From Yamagishiella unicocca (taxonomy: Eukaryota > Chlorophyta > Chlorophyceae > Chlamydomonadales > Volvocaceae), in the NCBI GenBank assembly GCA_003116995.1, contig BDSL01000066.1, forward strand, positions 1 through 64,000: 64,000 nt of DNA, given 5' to 3'. Both the position numbers and the translations under genes were made by a program. How positions within the stretch are numbered: the first letter of the stretch is position 1; every line of letters begins with the position of its first letter. Of this stretch, positions 10,891 to 23,000 are shown in pieces. The notes beneath the pieces are model-generated. The model had not been told where the DNA came from, ran no database searches, and saw nothing but the letters and a program-made list of their open reading frames with translations.

Positions 10891-12164
10891 ATGAGTCGAA
10901 AGCTTACCGAGGCCACGGTGCTGGAGACCGGTGAAAAGGTCATTCCTGGAAGCATCCGACCAGATGGTACAGTCCGTAAGGAGCGCAAGATACGGCCCGG
11001 TTACGTCCCACAAGACGAGCAGCCGGTGTACCATTCGCGGGGAGTACAGGTTGGTAAACAGCGGCGACGCGTGCAATGTCTTCAGCAGTCGCAGGCGGAG
11101 ATAGCCTTGATGCTTTAAAGAAAATCCTGCAGGCCAAGCAGAATGTGCCAACCTGCCCGGGTATGGACGAAGCCGAGGGTGAGTACAAGAACGGCGTGCA
11201 TGTAGAGTTTGTGTCATGTATGCCTGTATCATATGCCTCTTGGCCCGGCCCGCAGTCGCGGCCCTGAAGCAGCAGGCGGGGAAGGGCAAGAAGCCATCCA
11301 ACTTCATTACCCAGCCACCCAAGCCCAAGCCCAAGCAAAGCCCACCAGCAAGGTGCGCATGCTCGGAGTCCTCGGGTACTTCGAGGGGCAAACAGTGGGG
11401 CACGGCATAGCGACCTGGGTATGCCGACGTCATCAAATCCGCAAGTCGCTCTTGCCCTGCCTGCCGTTTCCCTGAACGCACCCTTACCCGCAGCAGCGGT
11501 GCAGACCCCGCAGCATCAGCGCCAGCAGTGAAATCTGCCGCCACAGTGGCCTTAGAGCCCACCGGCACTGCCATGCCACTGTCAGAGCCTGATGACCCGA
11601 AGACCGTGCTGGAGAAGCAAGTCCGCAACCTTAAGAAGAAGATCCGTCAGTGCAGTGACCTCGCGGAAAAGAAGCAGGCGGGTGCCCAGCTAGACATGGA
11701 TCAGGAGGAGAAGTTGGTGAGGAGCATTGCATGGTGGGTGCCTTCGCTTCAAACGCAGCTTGTAGAGGCCTTGAGGGATTGATGCACTTCGTCTCGTGCC
11801 GAAACGGGATTGAGCGATGCGATGCATTGTGGGCGGTCGACACAGCGGTGCGAGTAGTGCCGCTGGCTGGGTGCAGGGTGCTTGTGGCGCTTGGCATACT
11901 GACACTAGGGGGAAAGCAGCTGTTGTCAATGTCGATAGCCAGCATGTTCGCCTCGCGTGTTTTGATTAAGCTGCTGCAGCTGGGAGGATGTCTGCTAGGT
12001 GCCTTGAACTCAACCATGCTCCTGACTTTCTCCTACATTACTTGCCACTGCACCTCATGGAACAGTTTCCTCTTGCTGCCCCGTTTGCTGCCCTGCTCAT
12101 CGCGGCGCGCAGGCAAGAAGAGGTGCAACAGCTGGAGGAGGCCATTGCCAAGCTGGGATTATAG
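10891..12164 (+). CDS. PYM1: PYM, partner of Y14 and Mago
   Basis: PYM binds the MAGO-Y14 heterodimer and removes exon junction complexes from translated mRNA. The first exon (ATG at 10891) reads [21 protein letters not shown] and [13 protein letters not shown], the family's hallmark Mago-binding N-terminus. Later exons by splice sites are 11095-11178 ([23 protein letters not shown]), 11256-11352 ([17 protein letters not shown]), 11494 to ~11712/11716 ([15 protein letters not shown], like the animal PYM C-terminal helix) and 12113-12164 ([16 protein letters not shown], stop). Total is about 204 aa, the usual family size. Two oddities: the first intron would be only 41 nt (11054-11094), and the last join keeps frame only with a weak donor at 11713 rather than the good GTGAGG at 11717. 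A TGTAA at ~12687 could be the poly(A) signal. The identity is firm; the exact exons are less so. Confidence 0.88.
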
Positions 12165-13589
12165 CGGGAGATGGGCTAGCAATGTGCCATCCATCAGGTC
12201 AGGGCACAGGGACTTGGGCTAGCTTCAGTGTTGGCGAGGGCCGCATATTAATCCTTTGGTGCCAAGGGGGTTTAACACCAATCAATAATGGCAAAGGGTT
12301 CATGCAACGGTCAGATGCATCGGCACCGGGAGAATGGGGAATTGGGAGGGAACGGGAATGTTTTTGGAAGGATGGGTTGCGTGGATTGGTGGTGATCCGG
12401 GACCGAGTCCCATTGGGAGATTTGTCATTCTGAACTGCCCCCTTGGGCGTGCAAGTAGGCTCATTATTTGGCGACAAACCCCGACCTTTTACTGCCCGTT
12501 CTGCCCTTCCAAGCTAAGAGGAAGTCCACGGTTTTTCTGTTACATGCATGCAAATCGGCATGTCATAGTGGAAGTAAAGGCCCAGAAGAACCCATTTGGG
12601 CCATGCTCCCATGCAGCCCACGGCGTACAAGCTACGTTTATTAGTGCTCCAGTTCGCTCAGTGTTGACATGCAGTTCGTAGAGGTTGTAATCGCTACACC
12701 TGCGCAACAGTGTGCAGCATTGGTCCAGGACGCCAGGTCATGCCAACGATGTGCGCACGTTTTCACACTTTTTCTGTTTGAGATTGCTGTGTCAGGCTGT
12801 GTCTTGAGGTGTTTCTGATGCGAGAGTTTCGGCAGGCTCAAATGGTTTGTAATCCACGTTTTTGAACATCAGTGTTACAGCAGGAACTAAACGTTCAACG
12901 CCGTATCTGTACCGTTAATGCGGTGTACGCCACTAATGCCACTAATGCGTTCGGACAAACACTGCCTGGGTCCACCCTCATCCATTCACTCTGGTGAAAC
13001 ACCCGAGCGAGACAGGGTTCAGTGATCGCCACTAGTCCACCAATTGGACCTCAACTCCACATCTCGGCAGCTACCCATAATCGCACACTACGGATTGATC
13101 GTGTCTTTGATTGATTGATTACAAGCTATTGGAGATCGTGTCGGGGCCCTGGAAGCGTAAGGCTTTGCGATATGCCGTACATGCATGTGGAAAATATCCG
13201 GCAGCGTACTGCAACTGCGCGTACATGGAAGCCAGGCTTAGCAGGGCGAGATAACGGCCATGAATCACTTAGCGGTCACGGCGGCTATATCACCGATGGT
13301 CAGCTAGTCCCGATACGACACCACCGGTTAGACAGCTAATCTCGATACCGGTATTCGAAAGGTGCATTAAAACATAGGTATATTGGACACTTATTGCATA
13401 CCCCGTAACCAGACCTTGCAATAGCAACCCTGCTGCGCTTCTGCCCTTCCCCGCATCTGTGCCTGCTAGGGCCCGCTCTACCTCGTGTCTCGCCTCTGCC
13501 TCCAAGGCCTCTTTCTTACTGGGCTTCAAGCTCTTATGTTCGCGTTTAAGATACGGTGATGGCGAAGCGAATTATGATAAGAACGCTAA
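12165..13589. other. Intergenic, no gene seen
   Basis: Holds the presumed PYM 3' UTR (TGTAA motifs near 12687 and 12847) and then sequence with only short ORFs. A ttgattgattgatt run lies near 13108. Nothing else recognisable. Confidence 0.6.
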
Positions 13590-13805
13590 ATGAGGAGGAC
13601 AATGATCCCGGAGCGCAACTTTTCTTGGCATTCTAACATGGAGAGGTTGCTACTATTGTCTCTTAGACGTGGCGAGATCTGCACTATACCAATTAAGAGG
13701 CTCTCAGCGACAAATGGGCAGGCTACAGGTAGCGCCCAAAAAGTTGTAACGTCTTTGATAGTGCCCAGCTTTCAAGCGGATCTCGTTGATACGTTTGTTC
13801 TGAAG
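13590..13805 (+). pseudogene. SNAPC1-like first exon, orphan copy
   Basis: The plus strand encodes TSLIVPSFQADLVDTFVLK followed by a GTAATT donor at 13806, matching TSLIVPSFEEDVHKLIDKF...LK and its GTAAAC donor in the SNAPC1-like gene (28336-28431). The flanking text gaggctctcagcgacaaatgggca also matches. Relative to the intact exon, this copy carries ~5 extra bases between the ATG and the conserved part, so the original start is out of frame; only an upstream ATG at 13590 is in frame. No second exon follows, because right-arm sequence starts within ~50 bp. Confidence 0.7.
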
Positions 13806-14234
13806 GTAATTCCTGGCTGCCCCGCATTGTGAAAATGCGATGAGCTTGCTGATAGAGAGGGAAAGGGGCGGGAGCAGAGGGCGGGAGCTGTGTGGGTCGC
13901 GTGTTGGTAATCGCTGATAAGCAGCGCTATGAACAAAGAGACTAAGGGCGGGCGGGGACCGGATGTGTGCTGGAATTGGCCTCGAGACCGGTGGGTAGTG
14001 TGGGTCTACACGTGCTAGGTACTCCTTCAGAGGTTGCGCCGCAGCCTTACACTGAGAGGAGGCGGGGGATAGAAACGAGCAAGGCAGGGCAAGAGGAGCA
14101 GCCACTGGGGGCGGTACCTGAGGGGGGCCCGGCAGCGGTCTACAACACACGCCATCTGTCTGCCTGCCTGCTGGTCGGCAATGACAACCCTCTGCCCTCC
14201 ACCTGCACTCTCACTCCCCCCCGGTTTTCAGGAG

Positions 14235-17200
14235 GCCTCTCTGCGCAGCTCGCTTCTGGACACGGTCGGTGTACGACAGTGATGACTTTCAACTGCGGGC
14301 GGGGCTGGCTCATGCTCGCGATATGGGCCTGCTACGGCCGGACCCGGTGGACATGGCGGACGCCCGTGGCAACACGCCGCTCAGTTAGGCGGCTGCGGGA
14401 GGGGTGATGAGCACCGTGGACATGCGGATGAAGGTGGGCAGCGTAGAAGCACGTATGGTCATAAGAGGCAAAGTATCGGATAGGTTAGGCTATGCGACGG
14501 CCCTAGCCTATCCGATGGATGGGGGAGAGGGGGCGAGGCGCTATGGGAGCGGGTGGGAGGGAGCGGGGGGATGGGGGAGAGGATGGGTGAGCAAGGACAT
14601 CAAGATGCAGGAGCTGAGAAGATACCTGTGGGGAGAGCGGGGCCGGGGTTTGTGGGAGACGGGCGGGACCGGGGCCTTGATAGTACTCCTTGCCCGTTGG
14701 ACGGTCGAGAGTGGCGGGAAGGGTGGGGGGTGGTACCTGTGCGCAATGGTGTGGAGGTCTGTGCGGCCGCGGACAAGAGGCCGAGGCGGGTGGGGCGCCT
14801 GTCTTTGGTGACGCCAGGCGGGCCGTGCGGTGTGAAGCCACAAATGAGAGGAAACAGAATGCTGCTGACTACCTCTTCGGCCAGCCAGCCGACATCTCCT
14901 CGCCACCTCATTGCCTGTTGATGTCCCATCGACACATGTCCGCCAAGCAGCCGACATGCCTCACACCTCGCCAACCGTTCCCGCCCCTCCCCTTCCAATC
15001 CACCCTACCCGCCCACCAGACTCGGCGGCTCTGGGCGCTGGCCAGGTGAGTTCAATAGCTGGTTAGGGAAGATGCTTTGCTAGCATTTTGCCTGTCCGTC
15101 GTTTGTGTCTATTGGCATAGGGGCGTGAGCCTGGGCTCTTGCGTTCTTCGGTCCCCCGCGGCGGCGCGGTCCGACTTCGGCATCCTGCCAAAGACGCTGG
15201 CTGGCCCTGGCCGGTAATTTAGACCTTCTTCTTCCGTTTTTCCACAGCTCCCGGTCGGTATTCGGGCGGGTCGGCCGTCACTGCTTTGTGCTCTCCCATG
15301 GCCAGCCACCTCACCGAGTTCTCCCGCTTGCGCCCAAAACAAATGTTTCGCAAAACAATTCCCTGCGCCGCGCGGTGTCCTTGTTTCCGTTAGCTTAGGA
15401 GTCGCAGCCGCAATAGACAGAGGCGGCAAAGGTCAACATGCGACCTTCGACTTTTAGTTTTCTCAACCGACTTCGCCAGCATGCATTGTCAAACCTGTGT
15501 CCCAAATGGGTTTTCCTTCCTACACGGTCTTTTTGTGCAACCGCCATTGGTTACCTGCAACCCTGTCACCCCACTTGCCCACCAGACCCGGCGGCTGGAA
15601 CGAACTGCAACCACCAAGGTTGAGCGGGCTCAGGCTATCCGCGGCGCCGAGGAGTCCCTGGCGGGCGCCGAGGAGGCCGGCAGCAGGGCCCAGCAGGCGC
15701 TCAAACACGCACGGATGGTGGGTGCTTACGGGTGCGGGTGTGGGCAGGTCCCTGGGCTCGAAGCATGAAGCTGTGCGCTCCAACCACCACCTCCCCGTCC
15801 CCTCCGCAATCAGATGACTCACTTCCCACACGCGCCCGCACCGCCGCCACAGGAGCTAGAGAAGCGGATCCACGAGTACGACACTTGCGTGGGTGAGAAG
15901 AAGCCGGAGGGCCTTACGCAGGGCCAGGTGGACCAGGTGCGCTCCTGACCGGCCGGGTCGCTGGCTCGCTGGCGGGCGAGTACGGCTGCAGCGCTGCCTA
16001 GGATACTGCTTGCCTCCGCAGCTGCTTAGATTGCCACTGTCCGCCTGAGCAACTCCGGTGCAGCCTCCGTGGACCAACCGAATGGATCAGGCGGGTTGCC
16101 GGGGAGTTGCGGTACCACCGCAGCCAGGCAGCCGGGCTCAGCGGACACCGCTGTCCCTTGGACCCTCCAGACTGTCACCCCCGGCGGATCCCTAACCCCA
16201 GGTACACGTCGCGGAGGCGGCGGTGGAGGCGTCCCGGCGGCGCGTTGTGGACGCGGGCGAGGCGCTGGATGGCGCCAGGTTGGGGCTGCGGCACGAGCAG
16301 CGCGAGCAGCTGGCGGATGGGGGCGAGGAGACGGAGGCGCTGCCCGGGGTGCCGGTGGCCGTACGGGTACGTTTGGGTTGGGTGGGGGTTTCGAGGAAGG
16401 CCCGTGGATGCCAGAAAAAACCGTTTAGAACAGACGTTTTGAGATGCATGCTGGAGAACTGGGTTGGGGATACGAACACCGAAGGTCGTGACCTTCGGCG
16501 GCTAAGCTAAATCAGCTGCGGCGAGACGAAAGGAAGCGAGGACCCCGCGCGACGCAAGGAAACGTTTCGCGGAGCCGGTTTTGGGCGCTAGCTGGAGAAC
16601 TGGGGAAGGTGAGCAATGGGAGAGCAGACAGCGCGGCACGGTCCCGACCCGCCCGAATACCGACCATAGAGTTGCGGACGTCGTGAGGAAGCCGGAATTT
16701 CTAGATGAGGTCCGCCGGCGTTCATGGTAGGAGGCCGAAGCCGCGCCGCGCCGCCATGGGGGACTGGAGAACGCGAAAGCCTAGACGCGCCAGGTCCCGA
16801 CGCCCGCAGATAAGAGTGCAACGACTAGCAAAAAGCCAACAAACCAGGTGCCCAACCCGGTAGCGAAACTCACCTGGCCAGGGCCCAGAGCGGGTGGTGG
16901 TGGCGGTCGACGCGAAGCATGCGGGCAGGGAGCACCAGGGGGCGTCAGGAACAACAGCCAGGCGCGGAGCGGGCGGACAGGGGCCAAAGCGACGAAGAAG
17001 CCCCAGCGGCGCGGCGAAGGAGACAGAGGCAGGGAAGGGGAGGCATGATATACGGGGAGACGGGTACGACGCGGTCTTGTACGGCAGTGTACGGCGGAGG
17101 CCTGCACGACGGAGGAAGGCAGTGAGAAAAGATGGGGCGTGAAGATCGGGGGCAGGGGGTAAACCAGCAGGCGAGCAGACAGGTGGGGGGAGGGGGTAAG

Positions 17201-17654
17201 AGAGGAAACCCGTGGACCGACGATGGAGGAAAATAGTTACTAGGTGGGGAAGAAGGAGGGGGGAGATAGGGGAGGCTGACTTAGGGAAGGGGGACCCGCA
17301 TTGCGAAGCATCACGCTATGAGGGCTGGGGACAGGAGCGAACGTGGAAGGGGACCAAAAGGATCAGGGGCGTGGGGCCCGCCACTGCCTCGGCCCGCCAC
17401 CCCTCTACCCTATCAAATTTTCTTCCCACCTACCCCCCTCATGCTCACAGGTCCAGCCCGGCCTCCTGTCGAGCGTGCTGGACAAGTCGCTGCTGGCGGG
17501 GGAGCGCTTCGTCAGCCTCATCCGGGTGGAGGATGGCGAGGAGTACGACCAGAACAAGTTCCAGGACGCGCGGATCCAGACCTTCACGCTGGTCGCACTC
17601 ACGGCGGCCCGCGCCCCCAAACCGCAGCTGGTGCAGCAGACGTACGCGCTGCGG
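14235..17654 (+). pseudogene. Coiled-coil/ankyrin-like gene, right copy
   Basis: Mirror copy of the gene at 2934-6352. The same phase-0 exons are readable at 15586-15717, 15853-15936, 16202-16366 and 17451-17654, with conserved GT-AG borders and no internal stops. The ankyrin-like exon after the acceptor TTTTCAG at ~14234 reads VDMADARGNTPLS and then a TAG at 14386-14388, where the left copy has GAG. Conversely, the TGA that interrupts the left copy upstream is TGG here. After the last exon, read-through ends shortly (SSAEEE, stop). A candidate 5' exon at ~13970-14230 keeps the same frame in both arms (LGTPSEVAPQPYTERRR). Family unknown. Confidence 0.5.
16212..16720 (-). repeat. Right-arm copy of intronic repeat
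   Basis: Reverse complement of the element at 3690-4210. Its inverted partner within this arm lies at about 15030-15580 on the plus strand, where it again begins CTGGCCAG/GTGAGTTC and ends at CCCACCAG. Confidence 0.55.
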
Positions 17655-19171
17655 GTGATGATCAGCGAGTCGAGTGCGGAAGAGGAATGAAGGCGGGCGA
17701 GGGGGAGCAGAGAGGGAGAGATAGGGAGTCCGAGTGCGTGTGATACAGGGTGCGACCCGGGTAGGAGCTGAGGCAAGTGGGAGAGGGGTGAATGTGCTGG
17801 GGCTGGACAGGAGCCAGAGGAAGCGAGGGAGAGAGCGGCAGTGCGTGCTGGGAAGCAGCAGCAGCAGCATTACGATGGGAGCGGGCGCCGTGTAGGTGCC
17901 AGGTTCTAGCAGGATTGCAGTGGGAGAGGGTGAGTGAGTGAGGAGCGAGGGCGGCTTCATTGGGTTGACCCTTCGTGTGATAGATAGTGCCTAGGAGGCG
18001 GGGGGGAGGCTGGCTTGGAGGGCGCGGCGATGCGTCTCCCTGCCCTGCGTGCATTGGGCCTTGAGACCACCACAGCTCCAATAACACCTTTCGGTGGATC
18101 CACAAGCCCATTAGCGGCAGACTTACATTCCGCCAGCAGACCTACATTTCTGTATGCCTGCTGGTGCTTGTTTCCAACCCGGCCCGCATTGCGCACCAAA
18201 GTGCAAAATGTGCGTAAGATACATTTCGTTTAGTATGCGATGGGGGAAATGTTGAGGTGTCCGGGGCCCTAAATGGCGAATATCGCGTCGAAACCTGGGT
18301 GAATGGTCGATTTGTTTACAGCTCTCCAGTGCGCTCTGGAGCAAAGAGGATGCCCTCGCACATCCTGAGGAGTCCTGATGATGTTATATTCTAGCACTAG
18401 ACTAAGCTTATGCCTTGTGCCTTGTAAAGGAGTGCACCCCCAAAACACGGCTTCGTGAGTTTCAATCGTTGGGAAACGGGGGAGATTTTTGTAGGAACAC
18501 AGTGCGTGTCATGACCGTGTTGCCAGCTAGCCTTTGGGGCCGTACGTGTTCCCGCCGTGCGTGTCATGGCCGCTAAAATTCTAAGCGAGGATTAAGTTTG
18601 GGAATAGCCTGTGGAGACGTAAGGCGAGAACACGGGAACACGGCCATGACCGAGTAGCCGGCCATCCTTGGGAACACGGGAACGGTCATCATGACCGGGG
18701 TTCACTTCCTGACTCCAGGTTTCGGCGCAGTGTTTGGGCCATCCTTACAATCTCCTCTTCTTCTTTCTTGTGCAAACCTATCCTTACAACCTTTCTTGTA
18801 AAAAAAGGTCTTTTGCACAAGAAAGGAGAAGAGGAAAAGGTCTTTTGCACAAAAAAGAGAAAATGATAAGGATGGCCGTGAATATTTGCACATATCAGTA
18901 TACAGTCTAAACCTGACTTCTGCTAAATTGGCAAGTCCGGATGTCCGAAACAGCATTGCAAAACATAAGCTTGGACTGGAAACCGTCATGACTGACTTTT
19001 ATAGTTATTAATCCTCTTGATTCTCCACTGTTCAGAAACCAGTCCCGGCCCTGAGAACCACTTCGTGGCAGTTGTCGCACGTCGTGTCAGCAAGAGAGGA
19101 CCGCGAGAGCGCAGCAGCGAATCTAGCAATTAATACTACAATTATATAGAATGATTACACAGTAACTTTGC

Positions 19172-20099
19172 CAAGCGTGCGTCCCTGGGTCTTGGTCTAG
19201 GGTGCCTTGAGACCACCACCGCGGCAATAACGCCCACTAGCTTCACATCCGCCCCCGCATTGGAAAGGTGCGGGAGGCTAGGCTCTGATAGATCATAGGT
19301 GCAATGACGGGTGTACGAGTGAGCCCAGAGGGCGGCGGGCTGTATGACCTCGCGTGGAATACCGCGGAGGGACCGCTGGAAGAGGCTGGAAGACGTACGA
19401 CCCTACCCCTGGGACCCGCCCACTCGAGTTCGACACGATTGGTTCAGTGGATTGGCGCAGGCCAGAGGATCGAGACGAGAGGACGCACCGACATAGGACA
19501 CCTTAACGCACAACAAGGCAATCGCGCCAATAAGAACGTGGCTGTGTGCCATCGAAAAGTACCAAACAGGGACCTACCGGCCTGAACTCACTGAACCCGA
19601 GCTCCCGAATCAATACGACACACTCGAACGTCGAGTTAGATCAGTAGGCATCGGTTGGTTGGCTGGAGTGCCGGCTAGTGCTTGACGACTCCTGCGACAT
19701 GGTAATCAACATCTATGTATACGGCATCACACCGCCTAACCGAGCACAACCCCTAGCAACTATGCTCGCTGGCCGGGGCGCTAGGAGGAGCCACCCGGCC
19801 CCCCAGCACTAGCACCTCGCAGTACGCATTCCGGCCACGTCAGCTACCCGTCAACTGCTGCGGGTACCATCCCGCGTCTCGCTCCCGGGGTGCGCTCTCC
19901 CTCGCCAGCACACAAACAACGCACATGCCGCGGTATCGGTGTTACCAATCAACACCACATGCTACCACATGCTGGGGCAAGTGAAGTTCACATACGACAC
20001 CCACCCGCGTGAGTCCATAGCTAGGCTACCGCTCTTGCGTTGCGTTCCGTCAGCCGGCACCTGGGGGCCACGCCAGTGCTCCCCGTCGGCCACTTCCCG
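19172..20099. other. Intergenic, no gene seen
   Basis: Outside the right arm. The text gccttgagaccaccacc near 19203-19219 resembles gccttgagaccaccacagc inside the right arm at ~18058. The 3' flank of the SAND-domain gene lies at the high-coordinate end. No recognisable gene. Confidence 0.6.
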
Positions 20100-23000
20100 T
20101 CAGCCCCTGATGCTCTTGAGGGCGGCGAACATGGCGTCGAAGTCCGCCAAGTCATCGTCGTCGCTGTCTGCGGCTGCTCCCCCGCCACCGCCGCCGCCAC
20201 CGCCACCGCCACCGCCACCGCCACCGCCACCGCCACCACGTGCCGCCACAGAGCCCACCTGGCCCCCGCCAGCACTCGGCGCACCCTCCTCATGCAGCTC
20301 GTCGCCCTCCGCCGCTGCCTCAGATCCCGTCGCACCCCCACCGTCTTCGCCTCGGCCTCCGAGCGGCTCTGCATCGGCGCCAATGGTCCCTCGTCCGGCA
20401 GCTCCCCGGGCAGCTGGCTGACGCTGGTGATGCTTCTGCGCCGCCGCGCTCCTCGGGGCTGCAGCGGCGCGTGGCTTGGGTCCCGTACCCCTGGGCAGTA
20501 CCGCCGCACCGGAACCACCGCCACCATCCTGAACCCCAACCTGCGGCTGCTCGCATGCGCCGTCTACCCTGCCCCTCTTACGCGACGCGGGGGCTGCTAC
20601 CCCGCCGCCGCCTTGGCCTGCTGCCGCCATGTCGGCCGGTCCGCGCCATGCTCCTGCTGCCGCCCTCGGTAGCAAGCTCGGCGACTTGTCGTCCCGCTGC
20701 TCCGGCAGCGGCCCCGCACCCGCACCCCCACCCCCACCCCCGGCATCAGGCTCACCCGCGACGGATCTCCCGGAACGTCCCAGCAGCCCAACCGCACCCG
20801 CACCCGCACCCGCAGCAGCTGCCGTCCCACCACTGAAAACGTCGGCTGCTGCCAGCGGCGGCCGGTTGGGCTGCTGCTGCTGCCCCGCCCCCGCTGCCCC
20901 CGCTGCGCCGTGCCCCCTCCGCGCCAGCTGCAGCCTCTCCATGGCGTCCTGCTGGGCCCGCAGCGCCTGCCGCGTCAGCATGATCAGCTCGGCGTCCGCC
21001 AGCCCCAGCTCCTCAATCAGGTCATCGGAGTCCAGAACGTCGTCGTCGCCGCCGCTGGCCGCTCCACGCCCACCACCTGGCGCGCTGATTGGAGCCCCCA
21101 CGCCGCCGTCCGACGCGGCCGCCGTCGTCTCCCCGGCCTCCTGATTGCACCTCGCCCGGGTGCGCCTCCTAGCGGCCGCCGCGGGGCCGGACCCTGGCGC
21201 CGGCAGCCCCCCGCTGACAGGCGCCACCACCTCGTCCGCAGAGTCGTCGCCGCTGGTCTGCGCCGAGTCGGACTCCTGGGAACTGCGGGAGCGTTTGCCG
21301 CGCCCTCTGCCGCCGCGGCCCCCCCGGCCTCTGGTGGCCGCCGCCTTCGTCCTCCTCCCGTCGCCCCGCCCTCTGCCAGCACCGCCAGCAGCGGCAGCGG
21401 CTGCTGGCCGGCGGCCCAGCGCCAGTCCACTGCGGCGCATGAAGAACTCCAGGGAGGGCCGTCGCACCGCGTCCTCGCCCACGCCACCCGGCACCACCAC
21501 CTGCACCATCGTCTGCCAGCGCCGCCGGCCGTTCGAGAGGCCGCAGTGCTCCGGCCAGTCTGGTGCCGCGAAGTGGCCCTCCGTGGGGTTGCTGGCGGCG
21601 GCGCAGGCGGGGCAGCTGCAGCTCACCCAGCGGCGGCGCGTGTCCAGGAGGCCCGGGACGCCCCCGCACATGACGTCCAGGGAGGGGTGCACGTCGGAAA
21701 GCGGCCTCAGGGCGGCACCGCGGCCAGCGGCAGCGGTGTCGGTGGCGGCCGCGGCGCCGGCCCCGCCCCCCCTTTGGTCAGCGGCGAGCTCCTCGTCCCC
21801 GGAGGAGCTGCCAGCCTCGCTGGTCGCAGCACCTGCCGAGCCGCCGCTCGCACTGCTGCGCCGCCGGCGGGTGCGCTTGCCGCCCCTCGGGGCCCCCAGC
21901 GCCAGGTCGTCGCTCCTCTCCTCGCCGGCCTCGGCCATACCGCCCCTGCTGCCGCGTCCGCGCCCCCTGCCCCTGCCGCGTCCCGCCGCCCCCCGGCCCG
22001 CGCCTCCACGCGCGCCGCGGCCCCGCCCCGCCCGGACCGCCCCTGGCTGCTGCGCCCTCGCTGCGGCGGCTGCGGGCTTCCTGCCGCCCGGGGCCACGGC
22101 GGCCTCCAGCTGCGCGAAGGCGGCCTCCAGCTCCGCGTCCACATCGAAGTCGTCGTCCGCCTCCTCCACCTCCGCCGCCGCCTCCTCCTCAGGCGGCGGC
22201 GGTGCCTGCCGCAGCCCCGCCTTGTCACTCCCCGCCCGTGCCTTCCCCGCCGCCGCGGCCGACAGCGCCTGCCGCCCGCCTGCCGCCCTCTGTCGCTGCT
22301 GCGGCGGCGGCTCCTGCCCCGGGTGCTGCTGCTCTCCGCGCATGAGGCTGTCGTGGCGGGTGAGCCAGGTGTCAGCAACGTCCTGCACGCGCTGCCGTCG
22401 GGCCGCCTCCGCCTCCAGCACGCGGGCCGGCACTCCGGGCAGGTGCGGACCGCGGGCGCCCTCCTCGCCAAGCAGCCCAGCGGCGGCGAGCTCCGTCCTG
22501 GCGCCAACGAACGGGGGCGGCATAGCAATCGGGGGGGGGGGGGGGCAGAAGAGAACCGGTTACTCGACATGGGAAGTGTAGCTGGAAAGGGGGCCAGGGC
22601 CAGGAGCAGCCGCCGGGGTCGGTGAGGTGCGCGGAGGCGGAAGGGGCGGTCAGCTCAGCGGCAAGGGCAGCCCCCAGGGGAGAGGGATGCGCGGCCGGGT
22701 AGCGCGGCATGGCCGCTGTGTTCGTCCTGGTGCCCCTCCCTGCAGCGGCCGGTCTCGCCCCCTCACGGACCTGTGGCGGATGACGACCACTCGGTAGCTG
22801 CTGCTGCCGGGGCCGCTGCGGAGGGGGGGAGCGCCCCCGGCCGCTGCCGCCGGGCCGCCGCTGGGCCCAGCGCCTCCGCCCTCCTGCATCGTCCGGCGCC
22901 GCATGAGGGCGCCCAGCTCACCAGCCACACGCCGCCTCAGCGGCGCCGGAGGCCTCGCCGCCGCCTCCGCTAGCACCTCCGCGACCGTGAGCCGCGCCTC

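Larger units (their letters stand above)
13852..19171. repeat. Right arm of giant inverted repeat
   Basis: Reverse complement of 1332-6705. It lacks ~150 bp present at ~1874-2021 in the left arm and carries small extra pieces, for example near 18640-18690 and 18770-18800. Beyond ~17660 it matches the gene-poor outer part of the left arm (1332-2930); no gene is seen from 17660 to 19171. Confidence 0.95.

Noticed and set aside
22526..22545. Long G run as a possible assembly gap or frameshift
   Set aside because: It lies inside the proposed intron of the SAND gene, in the pyrimidine tract of the acceptor on the minus strand, and does not affect the joined frame.
20910..22625. Long plus-strand ORFs (478 and 571 codons) opposite the SAND gene
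   Set aside because: They are mirror frames of a GC-rich coding exon. The minus frame has the conserved SAND-like motif, a clean intron and an acidic terminus; the plus products are only Pro/Ala/Arg-rich.
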